DNA of 64,000 bases from the NCBI GenBank assembly GCA_023374045.1, contig CM041776.1, positions 322,859,925-322,923,924 on the forward strand, in the 5' to 3' direction. Of the stretch, positions 36,901 through 47,109 are shown piece after piece. The first letter of the stretch is position 1, and each line of letters begins with the position of its first letter. This stretch comes from Limonium bicolor. Its lineage: Eukaryota; Streptophyta; Magnoliopsida; Caryophyllales; Plumbaginaceae. A program made the translations under genes and the position numbers. The notes below the pieces were generated by a model, which was not told the DNA's origin, searched no databases, and saw nothing but the letters and a program-made list of their open reading frames with translations.

Positions 36901-38082
36901 TTCTAACTTAGAATTTCCTCCTTAAACTAGCCTTGGGTTTATACATGCTTAAGGTTTAAAAGAGTATTACCTTCAACCACTAAGTGGAGTACTTGGCTAG
37001 CAAGAGAGCAAGATTTCAGCACCAATGAAGAGACCAAAATCAGCTGGAACAACAAGACACCAACAAGGGCTCATTTGGAATTTTTGTTTTGCCCACAAGG
37101 GCTAGAAAAAGGTAAGCTTTCAAGGATATTTTTACCTCAAAATGACAAGGAGAAGGAGGTGGTTCTAATGGTGGTGTTGAAGCTCCAAATGCTGCACACC
37201 CATGGAGATGAAGATGCTCGTTTTCGAATTTTGAAAGGAGGAAGATGTTCTCCTTGATGAGAGGATTCCAATGGTACAAGTTTTATAATTTTGGAGGAGA
37301 TTTGAGGGATAACAAGAGGAGAGAAGGTAGAGTTTTTGTTGGGATTCTTATTTCTCCATTGTCAACCGGTTGAGGAAGAAGAGAAATAGAGAGGAGGAGG
37401 TGAGTGTGCTGTACGTGAGTGAAGAAATGAGAGGATAGGAGAGAGAGAGTGTGAGTGGTAAAATAATATATGTTACTTTTTGCTTTTTAAAATGCTTTTG
37501 TCTTTTGTGAATAAAAAGAGAATAGAGAGTGTGTGTGAGAGAGAGCAAATCGTGACACACACAGCCCATGTGGGTTTTAGAATTCAATTTACAATATTGG
37601 ACACATAAGTTTTGGTTATTTATGTTTCTACCCCACAACTTCCTGTTTTTGACAGTTTTTACTATTTTCTCGTTTTAGTTGGTTCTAAAGCTTCACTAAT
37701 ATTTATTAATGGCTATTTAGTTGACCAAAATTGTTACGAGTCTATTTGACCCGCTTAAAGTCACGTTTTCCCGGTTACCTCGAAAAACGCGCTTTAATGT
37801 TCGTTAGTGTTTTTAATCCATTTTAAGGATCCGTTTTCTTCGGGATTTATTCCCTAATATTTTTTTAGACTTAATTAAGCCTTTAGAATCCTTATAATAC
37901 GCTAACCGAGGTCTCATACCCCCTATGGTTATTTAACGCTTATTTAGCGTTTTACGCTTTTTAAGCGTTTCTTTATTTCTTTTGGATTTATTTTTCCTTA
38001 CCAATATTACGTAGGCACTATTAGGCTCTTAAATACTTATTAGAATTATTTTAATCGCTATATTTAAGGTCAGGGTATTTCA
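33975..38082 (-). mobile_element. 4.1-kb LTR-like insert (probable solo LTR)
   Basis: Bounded by TG (TGCCTCTCC) and CA (GTATTTCA). On the minus strand it starts TGAAATACCCTGACCTT, close to the TGTAATACCC start common in plant Gypsy LTRs, and ends GGAGAGGCA. No gag or pol is present. It contains CATACATA-rich DNA, a four-copy GGACC/GGTCC hairpin repeat (35606-35880) and pyrimidine-rich DNA at 36780-36840. Large LTRs of this size occur in Tekay- and Tat/Ogre-type elements. It splits an exon of the CACTA ORF2 gene. Confidence 0.65.
35606..35880. repeat. Four-copy hairpin repeat GGACCTCCCC...GGGGCGGTCC
   Basis: Units start at 35606, 35679, 35758 and 35831 (spacing 73, 79 and 73 bp). Each carries GGACCTCCCC(t/a)(g/c)(t/a)GGGGCGGTCC, then a second aggGGCGGTCC, then a CAGA-type spacer, so each unit can fold on itself. 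Confidence 0.85.
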
Positions 38083-38225
38083 AATTTCACTTAACATGAT
38101 CCCATTAATTTATGCAGGCTCTCCGTGCGCAACAACAAGCAAATGCTAAGAAGAATCTGTACCCTCACCACTTAGGTGGAAAAAGTATTGCTCAAAGGGT
38201 ACCAGAATGGGAGCAAAAGGGATAT
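38083..38225 (+). repeat. Right copy of 143-bp target duplication
   Basis: Same limits as 33832-33974. Here the exon continues normally into LPTDGSLDVSGRRMKVWELS, so this copy is joined to the intact downstream gene. Confidence 0.92.
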
Positions 38226-40974
38226 CTGCCCACGGATGGCTCATTGGATGTCAGTGGCAGAAGAATGAAAGTGTGGGAGTTAAGCCACATTCCGAAGAAC
38301 TCTACTCCCGAAAATCCTCAATACGATGAAGCCACGAGAGCAGTTATTGCTCAAATGGTAAGTGATAACATTTCATTTTCAGTCAAACTGTTCATTTCAT
38401 TTGTATATGAACTTATGTTAAACTAATAACTGTATTTGTGTGTTGTATTAGGGTGAATTAAGCTCTCAGCTCACCCAGGGCACCTGGACCTCACAGAGGA
38501 ATGATGATCCTCTTACACGCGCTCTTGGTAAGAAGGATCATCCAGGTCGTGCCATTGGGTTTGGTGGGCACGTTGGTATCCGCCAGGCATTTGGCGCACC
38601 CGGTCCAGAATCAGCCAGGGAAAGTCGATTAGCTACGAGGAGCACCTGAGAGCGTTGGCTGAGATGGAGCAGAGGATTACTCAGAACGTCGACGAGAGGA
38701 TCGCTCAGGCTATATCAAGGATTTAGCCACAGCAACATGAAAGCCAAGAGGTTTCTCGACCACCAGTTGATCAGTCACCCATTCAGCAGAGTGCACCGGT
38801 AGTGAGAAGTAGTGTCCACTCGGCTGATCCGTTTCCCTATGCATCTCTAAAGGTTAGACTAACATTTCAATTGAGTACATGACGATTATGATTTTTCACT
38901 TGATCACTAATATCATCATAGAAGAATTCACAATTTTTATCTAAACAAGTTCCACATAACACTCAGGCACCCACTGAGTGCCATCTGTTTTTACAAATTG
39001 GAGTAGAAGAGGTCATGGTTGCATGCGGAAAACTTTTCCCCTCTCTTCCAAGTGATATTGTGCACGGTGAACCACTCCGACATTACCATGCACGAGTGCT
39101 TCTAAACGAATTTGTTGCCGAGCATGCTGACGTCGGTTTACCGGTGCCAATCCCAAAAGACCTACCTTGCGTTCTGCACAAACTGCGACAGTGCAGTGGC
39201 CTGTACGATTGATCAGACTCCCTGGGCAGGTATTACTCTTAACCGTTGCTATAAAACTATTGGTGTACCACCTTGCATCCATATACTTAATTAGACTAAT
39301 ATCATAGGATATGAGCCGACCGAAGACTGATAAGGGCAAAGGAAAAAGAATTGCCACACCTGTGCAATCAAAGGCATCCACAAATTTTGTGCTTAGACCT
39401 GCTTTGGTGGGGAAGAGAATATTGGCCGGCTTGTCGACTAACATGCAGATTCTGCATTCCTCGTTGTTGCTGCTACCACCTGATTCTGATTCCCTCACTG
39501 TGGAAGATCCCGAGCGGATATTTCACTATATAGTTCAAGGAGAAGATATACATCGATTTGGGATGTATATGTCCGACTTCGAGGAGTGCTTCAGGAGGGA
39601 TTGGTTGAATGTGTCGATTATCAAGTCGGCCGCCATGTGAGTGACTTCTACTTCTACCTTTTATATTTTGAATTCATTAATTGGTGATGAATTAGATGTT
39701 TGAATAAAAAGTTAATGACTAATGATATTGCCTCATAGGTGGGTGCATGATAAGGCGATCAATGTCTATGAAGATCAAAGATTTGGATTCCTGTGTCCTG
39801 CTATGTGCAGTGCAGTCCAGATGACAAGTGATATGCAAGGCCTTATGCAATATATGACGAATGCCCTCTTTGAATGTTCTAACAAGTCATTTATTATGCT
39901 GCCATATCATTCAGAGTATGACATTGACTATTTCTCTTAGTATTATCTAAAACATATAGTTTGTGTTAGTTTCTTAATGATTTCAACACATTGTGTAATT
40001 TGTGGACAGTCGACATTGGTCTTTGCTTGTGCTGGTGATGTCGAAGCACCCACGAATCTTGCAATTTGACTCACTTGGTAGGGGTGCCAAGAGACCGAAG
40101 ATCTCCACCGCAATACTGGGGTAATTAGTTTGTTATCGTAAACAACAATTATTATTACTTAACATTAACTGTTTCATAACTTGCTACTGATGCTTAAAAC
40201 TATATATATTGCTGATGTATATAGTTCCATGAGAGCTGCATTATCTCTCCAGGGTATAACAATGAAGAGTACCATCCCTTGGAACACTGTCAAGGTACTC
40301 TATTAATTGATAAATTTGTGTGATAATGTTTAAACTTGTTTATAACTGTCAATATGTGCGTTTGTATAGTGTCCGGTGCAGCCTGGGGGTTCAGAATGTG
40401 GATACTTTGTCATGAGATTCATGAGTGACATAGTAGGAGCGGCAAACCTTTTACCAGAGCACTCGTTAGACAAGGTAACATTCTTTGAAAGTTTTAGTTA
40501 TGCTCTTTACATGTTGTTAGACTTGTACATTTTAGATTAATGTTCATTTTTTTCAAGGCTTACGAAGAAGTGTTCAAAGGTGGTCAGTATGATGATGCTC
40601 AAATTGTTGAGATGCTTGAGGAATGGTCGGAGTTCGTCTGCACAAGTTTAATGAATTGATGATCATGAAGATGTTTTGTGAACTTTTTTGAGTATGTAAA
40701 TGTAACTCTGTACACTTGTGGATAGTGTAATGGTAGATTTGAATTGTAATGGTGTTTTTTATTTGTAATGAAAGTGTGAATTGCATTGGTTTTGTTAACT
40801 CTCAAATTGTGGTGCGTCGTTGGTATTAATTGGGAGCTTTTATAACTTTTTAAATGTGTGTTGGAGCTCCCTGTGTGGATGAAGCTTTATTACAGGTCTC
40901 ATTGAAGCAAATGCGGTGAATATATATATATATATATATAAGCTGGAATGGAAAAAAACAAAAAAAAAATACCC

Positions 40975-41298
40975 CTATCTCGGCGGTTCTTAGAGAACAA
41001 CCGCCGAGATAGGCCCCTGGGATTGACCGATGGTGGGATTGACCATGAGTCTATCTCGGCGGTTCTTAGAGAACAACCGCCGAGATAGACCCATGGTCAA
41101 TCTCACCATCGGTCAATCCCAGGGGCCTATCTCGGCGGTTGTTCTCTAAGAACCGCCGAGATAGGTGCATCTAGTTCGGCGGTTTACAACCGCCAAAATA
41201 GGTGCTCACACCTATTTCGGCGGTGCTCATTTCGGCGGTTCACAACCGCCGAAATAGGCCCATTGGAACCGCCGAAATAGGCCCTTTTTCTACTAGTG
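40975..41298. repeat. CACTA right subterminal and terminal repeats
   Basis: Nested inverted copies of CTATCTCGGCGGTT/AACCGCCGAGATAG plus the CTATTTCGGCGG variant near the end. The block 41010-41130 forms a long hairpin: ggattgaccgatggtgggat matches its complement atcccaccatcggtcaatcc-like sequence at 41092-41122. It ends in TAGTG at 41298. Confidence 0.85.
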
Positions 41299-41301
41299 AA
41301 T

Positions 41302-42008
41302 AATCTATGGTAATCAAATATAACCCGCATCTAGATAGATCACCGATTATAATCTTTCCTATCTAGCACCGGAATAAATATAATGGAAGTGGAACTAGAA
41401 GAACCATTCATTTTTTTGTCACTTCCAGACAATACTGCTCTCAGCACCCCTTTTTATTCAAAGATCAATGGCCTTTTACTTTTGAAAAGTAATGGTGTTG
41501 GCAACTTTCACTTTTGTGGAAGACTAGTGAAGAAAAAGAGTTTGTATGGGTTACACAGTAGGCGAGACAAGATGGACGTGATGGCTTCATTTCTTAATGT
41601 GATTTTTTCTCCCGGTTGACAAAGGCTAATGGAAATTTTGTTGCTTCAGTGATGAAAGAGGTATAGGGCTCTGTGTGGTGGTATAAAAATGGGTAAATAA
41701 TGGTAATATCTTCTTCTGAGTTTTGCTGTGGACAAATGGAGTAGCATTGTGGCTAGTGATGGTTTGCACGGTAGCTAGAACCATACAATTTGTAGTGTCA
41801 ATCAGTGTTTTGACTTGAGGAAGTAGAGTAAGACTTTAAAGTGTAGTCTTTTCTGTGGAAAGATACGTAGTTGTGGAGGATGAAGCTATAGTTGTTAGTA
41901 GCTCTGGTACCACTAATGAATATTGAATTGTTAGATGCATTTGATGACTATAAGAGGCAGTCTATTTATAGCTTGGTTGTACAACGTGAATATGTGAAAA
42001 ACTAGCTA
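41302..42008 (+). other. Intergenic with one unrecognised ORF (41383-41619)
   Basis: A 78-codon frame (MEVELEEPFIFLSLPDNTAL...) has somewhat protein-like composition, but I recognise no family and see no supporting splice structure. Treat it as doubtful. Confidence 0.2.
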
Positions 42009-42107
42009 CTCCCCCAGTTGTAAATGTAAGTCATTTTGGAGATGAATCTAACTGAAAAATGATCACGATTCATCTTCAAAATGACTTACATTAAAAGTAG
42101 AAGGTAG
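42009..42107. mobile_element. Stowaway-like MITE, 99 bp
   Basis: Ends CTCCCCCAGTTGTAAATGTA and, reverse-complemented, CTACCTTCTACTTTTAATGT. Both run into AAGTCATTTTG(g/a)AGATGAAT, so the whole unit is a hairpin. TA lies on each side (42007-42008 and 42108-42109). Confidence 0.8.
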
Positions 42108-42581
42108 TAACTGATAGCAACTATCTAACAATTTAGACTAAAGCTGATAGGAGGAAAATAGGAAACAAACTCAATGACTAATATGACCTATGATCAAACT
42201 ATTAAATAGGAAAAGCTGAGTAAAATAGAAAAAATGTTACTAAAAGAGTAGAAAAACAAAAATCAGGATTAATAAATTTTAACAACAAGTGAGTGAGTAC
42301 CTGTCTTTACCACTCTGTTGTTTTAACTATGATTGGTTAAGTATTTGAGTTTGGAGATAATGAAAGAGCTCAGCTTGGATATGGTACACTAAAAGGATGC
42401 CCTCAACCTACTAAAATATTTGTTGATGGAAATCTATTAATGCTCTTGATGAGGAACTTTTAGGATTGATGTCTTAAGCGTTGATTCCCCTCATTGTAGC
42501 GTTGATTCCCCTGATTGTTAAAGTGGTTATTAGCTAAAAAAATCCATTGTAGACTTACTGCAGTAAATCTCTAATATCGTA

Positions 42582-42804
42582 CTACCTCCGTTGCCTTTGC
42601 TTTTTGGCACGTTTTTCCACCTCAATATAAACATATAAGGTAAAATAATTTTATAAAACTAAATTTTGTATTATATAGTTTATCATGTAAGGAATCATAT
42701 GCAAAATTTAAATTTTCAAAATTAATTTATCTTATATGTTAAAAATTGAAATCAAACGACATATCCAAATAGTAAATAGGACAGTCAGGGTGGGACGGAG
42801 GGAG
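42582..42804. mobile_element. Stowaway-like MITE, 223 bp
   Basis: Left end CTACCTCCGTTGCC. Right end, reverse-complemented, CTCCCTCCGTCCCACC, the classic Stowaway/mariner terminus. TA lies at 42580-42581 and 42805-42806. Confidence 0.85.
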
Positions 42805-42806
42805 TA

Positions 42807-44800
42807 TGATTTAAATATGATTATAGCGAGTTTGGCTCGGCCTGATTTGACCTGGGAAAAAGTGCTACGAATTCGGACCCAAAAGGATTATCGAATGAAT
42901 CTTGACGGTACATGAGCAAATATATGACTCAAATAAAAATCAAAATGAATTGTGATAAAATTTAAAGCTTAATCCGTCTTAGCTACAAGCATGCGTAGCT
43001 ATCTTTGGGTACATTTGTGGTGGTATAGTTTGTATACAGTAAAAGTATAGGTTTCGTAAGTTTATTGTACAATTTAAGAAATCAGTATATATATCAGGTA
43101 CAATTTTAGTAATATAGAATTCAATGTATACCGTTATATATACATCCGTACAACTTTTATATACTAATAATATAGTTTTTACAGAGCAGATATACATGTA
43201 TGTAGCCATCTATAGCTACATTAGGAAGTAGCTAAGCAATTACCTTCAAGCTTGTACAAGCTTGACATGACCCAATTTTATAATACATATATTTTTAATA
43301 AATTTGTATAATATATATTTAATTTATTATGTATGTATTATATATTTATAAATTTAATTAAATTTTATAACAATATATATATCAATATTTTATATTTGAA
43401 TATCATATATATACAAGAAATAGAAAACAACATTTTAAAACTGGGCCAACAGGAAATGTAGAAAGCCAAAAACCAGGTCTTATAGGTTTGTACATTGGTC
43501 TTATAGGTTTGTAAATTATCATACGTCCAACGTGAACTCAACCACACACTATGGTGTTCAACTCTAGTTTGATCCAAGCAAAATAAAAAGGTAAATTTTA
43601 TGAAATGCTATCAAAATTTTCCTTAATTTATGAAATGTTATTTTTTAAAAAAAATTGTTACAAAATGCTAGGACATTTGTGCTTTAATTCTCAATTTCAC
43701 TCCAATCATAGCACCAGAAAGATAAAAATACTCTTACTCATTAATAACAAGTTTAAAAGTTCACAGTTTCTTTTTAAAATTTAAATATTACTATTATACA
43801 ATTTTTGAACAATGAGATAACAATAATTATTGAGTTATAAAAGAAATTATTGAATACAAAACAAAATAAAAACTTTAAGCAGGTATTGATATTTTTAAAA
43901 TGAAAACATTTAAATAAATAATTATATATAATAAAATAAATATAAATTCAAAAAATTATAAAAATCAAAATATCAAAAAACTTCAAGTACAAAAAACTTG
44001 TTTTCTTTTATTTGTTTTTACAATTTTGTTGGGATCATTTTAGTAGTAATTATTCGTTATTTTCAACTTATTAAAGTGAAATTTGGTTTATTAATTAAAA
44101 ATTAATGTTGTGGATGGTGATTTTAGTTTCTAATTGAGATTATATACAAACTATAGTATGTCATATTCTAGATTTGTTTATAAATTGATATTCATATTTG
44201 TATAATTTTTAATCATTATTGAAATATAATTGCAAATTTTGTAGTGAAGTAGGATAAGGTTGAAGAATCGGGGAATGTTAGGAAAAAGGAATAAATTATT
44301 TTTTTAATATGCTAAACTATATGTTTTTTTCTATAAATATTTATTATTTATTAGTATTTATGGTGCTCACTACTATTTTTTCTTTCAACTATATTACTCT
44401 TTATTTTATTTATTGTTTTTTACTTTTTGTTATATTTTAATATGTTTATAATTACTTATAATTATACTAATATTTTGATTTTTTATACTTTTTAATACTG
44501 AGCGATACTTTGTGAAGTTGCAAACAAAATTTTAGATAATGGATATTTGATCATGTCTTTGTTTTCTATTAATAAATAACTTGATCTAGAATGACATTTG
44601 TGACTCAATTTTTTTTAATAATATAAAAGGCAAATTTTTGCATAGTGACTGTAGCTAGAATGACTACAGTTGGGGGTATTTTAGAGAAATTAAAACAAAA
44701 AAGCTGCAAGGGGAGGGGAGCGTGTACCAACGAGCGAATTGTGAATGCAATGCATTTTTTCTTTGTGTGAAGAATTATTTTTCTTTTCTTTATCTATATC
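42807..44800. other. AT-rich intergenic DNA, no gene seen
   Basis: Long stretches of A/T with chance ORFs only (for example 42979-43209 and 43365-43577 on the minus strand). No boundaries of an element could be fixed. Confidence 0.5.
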
Positions 44801-45420
44801 ATAATAATAATAAATTTAAATTGCTGTAACTTTTAATATATAAGTCCAAAATAAAAAAAATTATATAATTGTTCATCTAAATTCAAGCTCTTCAAAACAA
44901 GACTAGTCATAAATATGTTTTGACAACTTTTTAAAAATATTATTTTTTGATACACTGAAATGATAATATGATTCATTAATTTTGTATTATGATTCATTAA
45001 AATTGATATTATGATTTATTAACTAATATAAGTGGTGAATTCAACTTTTTTAATTTTCCTAGGGTGGGTTTTGGGGGTAGGGTAGACCCTAAACCCGTCA
45101 CTACAAACACTAAAAATGTCTTCAACGTTTTTTTAGCTTTACTACGGTGGGTTTTGGGGTGTATAGAGGGTAAGGTAATCTATTTGGAATTTATTCTGCA
45201 CTTTATATTGTAGCAACTAACTCAATAGGTATAAAAAATGAAAAAACCATTGCTCCAACACTCTGGATAGGCGGAAGGATTTATGTCCTTCCCCAACTTC
45301 CTTTCAATCCACATCGGCTTAGACCCTAACCGCCACCACAAACCCTAAAAATGCCTTCGAACGTTTTTTAGCTTTCCTAGGGTGGGTTTTAGGGTGTGTG
45401 TTTAGGGTAATATATTTGGA
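44800..45420. repeat. Dispersed AT-rich repeat family (GATTCATTAA / GTGGGTTTTGGGG)
   Basis: 44815-44935 matches the terminal arm of the long-TIR element at 56804-57951 (taagtccaaaat, ttcaagctcttcaaaacaag, gttttgacaactttt). 45050-45420 repeats the GTGGGTTTTGGGGTAG and AGCTTTCCTAGGG blocks seen in reverse at 12155-12425. Confidence 0.6.
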
Positions 45421-45427
45421 AGACGTT

Positions 45428-45760
45428 CTATACTTTAAAGTGATAAAGTACATATTTTAAGTGAGAATGTACATGTTTTAATGTGACCATGTACATGTTA
45501 AATGTAAGAATGTACATGTTCATTATCAAATGTATATGTTTTAATGAACAACTGTACATGTTTGTATGACCATCTGTACAAGTTTTCTCCCTTATATGTA
45601 CAAGTTTTAATCCAAGAATGTACATATTTAATGATTCATAAAGGTTTATGTGACCATATGTAGTTTTTAAATGCGAGAATGTACATGTGTTTTTACGTGA
45701 GGATGTACATGTTTTAATGAACATTTGTACAGGTTTGTATGACTATATGTACAAGTTTTC
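45428..45760. repeat. Irregular GTACATGTTTTAATG repeat
   Basis: About ten spaced copies of (T)GTACA(T/A)GTTTT(A)AT, roughly every 25-40 bp. No coding value. Confidence 0.65.
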
Positions 45761-45805
45761 TTTTACGTTCTGTGCACTATAACCCTTAGCAACATCAAAT
45801 TTTCT

Positions 45806-46303
45806 TGAGTAAATTACTCGGAACCCCCTTGAGGATTGGGCATAATACTGTTAACCCCTTGTGTTTATCATAATTATTGATAACCACCTGAGGTTACAGT
45901 ATCTTTGACTATGAGCCCCTTAACTATATATTCCATTATTAAAACGTTAACCATGTGCTGACTCATCAACTTAATGACATTTAATGACATGCTTGACAAA
46001 AAACAGTGCTTAATTAGCATTCTTGTTGTCCGGAAAATGTTAACCCTACCTCAAAATGTATCTGAATTGGGATGAAGGAGAGTTATACGATGTTGATTAA
46101 ACAATTTTATTGTCGAGGATGACATTTAATGTGATTAAGCTGATGGGCCAGCATGTAGTTAATGTTTTGATAACAAAGTTATAGTTCGGGGGCTCATGGT
46201 CAGAGATACCATAACCTCAAGGTGATTTTCAATAATTATGATAAACACAAGGGAGTTAACCGTATTATACCTATTACTGAAGGGATTCCAAATAATTTAC
46301 TCA
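45806..46303. mobile_element. Long-TIR non-autonomous element, 498 bp
   Basis: Inverted arms of about 150-190 bp start TGAGTAAATTACTCGGAACC on the left and, reverse-complemented, TGAGTAAATTATTTGGAATC on the right. Both contain CTTGTGTTTATCATAATTAT. ATTTTCT flanks both sides (45799-45805 and 46304-46310). Long arms suggest a Mutator-like or fold-back element, though a 7-bp duplication is short for Mutator. Confidence 0.75.
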
Positions 46304-46537
46304 ATTTTCTTTTACGTTCATTTTTTTAACTTGCCAAGTCAGCTGCGACGTACAAATATGTAACCGGGCTGACTATAGTGGTTGTAGCTCACAGGTTGAC
46401 TATAATTTCTGGAATTTGACGGACTAAAATCACAGGAATTCAAGGAATGGTCCTTCGGTTGCCTACTTCTTCCCTTGCCCCTCTTCACACCCAGGCACTT
46501 CGGACGGCCCCGATTGGGTTCGACCAATATCTTCTTA

Positions 46538-46985
46538 GGCATCCACAACAGCAAAAAGGTAAGACATCTCTTATATTATATTTTTCTTCATTTCTCTCAC
46601 ATTCTCTCTCTTTTCAATTTAATGTGTCAGTAAGGAAGGGGTTCTTAGCTAAGAACCCGTGTATACCTCTTAGGGCATCCACAATAAGAAAAGTGGATTC
46701 CACCCACTAAAATATATTATTATAATCTCTCATCTCATTCTCTCTCCTTGTGTCAGCAAGAACCTTCTCTCCTCCAGATTCTTAATTAAGCAACCCTCTC
46801 TTATTTCTCTCTCTTCCACATCACTATTTATCTTTTTCTATTTTAATCTTCACCAATGAAACTGTGTCAAGAACCCCATTGTGATGCCCTTACCTCCACA
46901 TATCATTTCCTTTTATTTTTGTTTTGATGTGTCAGTAAGAAATGGGTAAGAACCACTGCTGTGAGAACCACTGCTGTGGATGCCC
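46538..46985. mobile_element. Outer GGGCATCCACA-family MITE (hosts a second copy)
   Basis: Left end GGCATCCACAACAGC, right end reverse-complemented GGGCATCCACAGCAG. TTA is at 46535-46537 and 46986-46988. Contains the inner copy 46673-46889. It lies in the DNA just upstream of the zinc-knuckle gene. Confidence 0.7.
46673..46889. mobile_element. Inner GGGCATCCACA-family MITE
   Basis: Ends GGGCATCCACAATAAG and, reverse-complemented, GGGCATCACAATGGGG. TTA is at 46670-46672 and 46890-46892. TTA duplications agree with a PIF/Harbinger-type origin. Confidence 0.75.
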
Positions 46986-47109
46986 TTACCTTGCCTCTTC
47001 ACACTCAAGCTTTAGGTCCGTCTACGCCGCCAAGGGGCGGGGTTCAGCCAGAGCACCAATTCTTCCACCTATATCGCTCGCTCTCTTTATCCCTTGCGAG
47101 CAGTCACAC

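Larger units (their letters stand above)
33047..40659 (+). pseudogene. TNPA-like (Ptta/En/Spm) protein joined to a Ulp1-type protease domain
   Basis: Exons by splice sites and homology style: about 33047-33447, 33534-33773, 33867-33974 (truncated copy) or 38118-38357 (intact copy), 38452-38852, 38967-39229, 39308-39636, 39739-39915, 40010-40120, 40225-40294, 40370-40474, 40558-40659. The N-terminal half reads HLVKSYCNINHNWKQVPQSL, SRFSVDPALKKDVLSAM and PPWEVYEGITEEQW, the Transposase_24 pattern. The C-terminal half is a C48 peptidase: His in RHWSLLVLV, Asp in ILQFDSLGRG, Gln and Cys in CPVQPGGSECGYFVMRF. Damage: frameshifts near 38630 and 39175, a TAG near 38722, and the 33975-38082 insertion. 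TNPA proteins bind subterminal repeats; Ulp1 enzymes remove SUMO. The role of the fusion is inferred. Confidence 0.75.
26448..41298 (+). mobile_element. Complete CACTA (En/Spm) transposon, 14.85 kb
   Basis: Left end CACTAGTACAAAAATGACCT. Right end, reverse-complemented, CACTAGTAGAAAAAGGGCCT. Both continue into ATTTCGGCG. AAT flanks both sides (26445-26447 and 41299-41301), the 3-bp target duplication expected of CACTA elements. Inside are subterminal CGGCGGTT hairpins, a tnp2 transposase gene and a TNPA-like/Ulp1 gene, both on the plus strand. A 4.1-kb LTR-like insert (33975-38082) accounts for much of the length; without it and one target copy the element is about 10.6 kb. Confidence 0.93.

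Noticed and set aside
33975..38082. Insert as an ordinary 5-bp-duplication retrotransposon insertion
   Set aside because: The junction 5-mers (GATAT and AATTT) differ; only the 143-bp duplication flanks it.
42979..43577. Minus-strand ORFs of 70-76 codons
   Set aside because: Composition-driven, Tyr/Ile-rich, no family, in AT-rich DNA.
45428..45724. 98-codon minus ORF
   Set aside because: Encoded by the GTACATG repeat; repetitive His/Tyr/Met pattern with no meaning.
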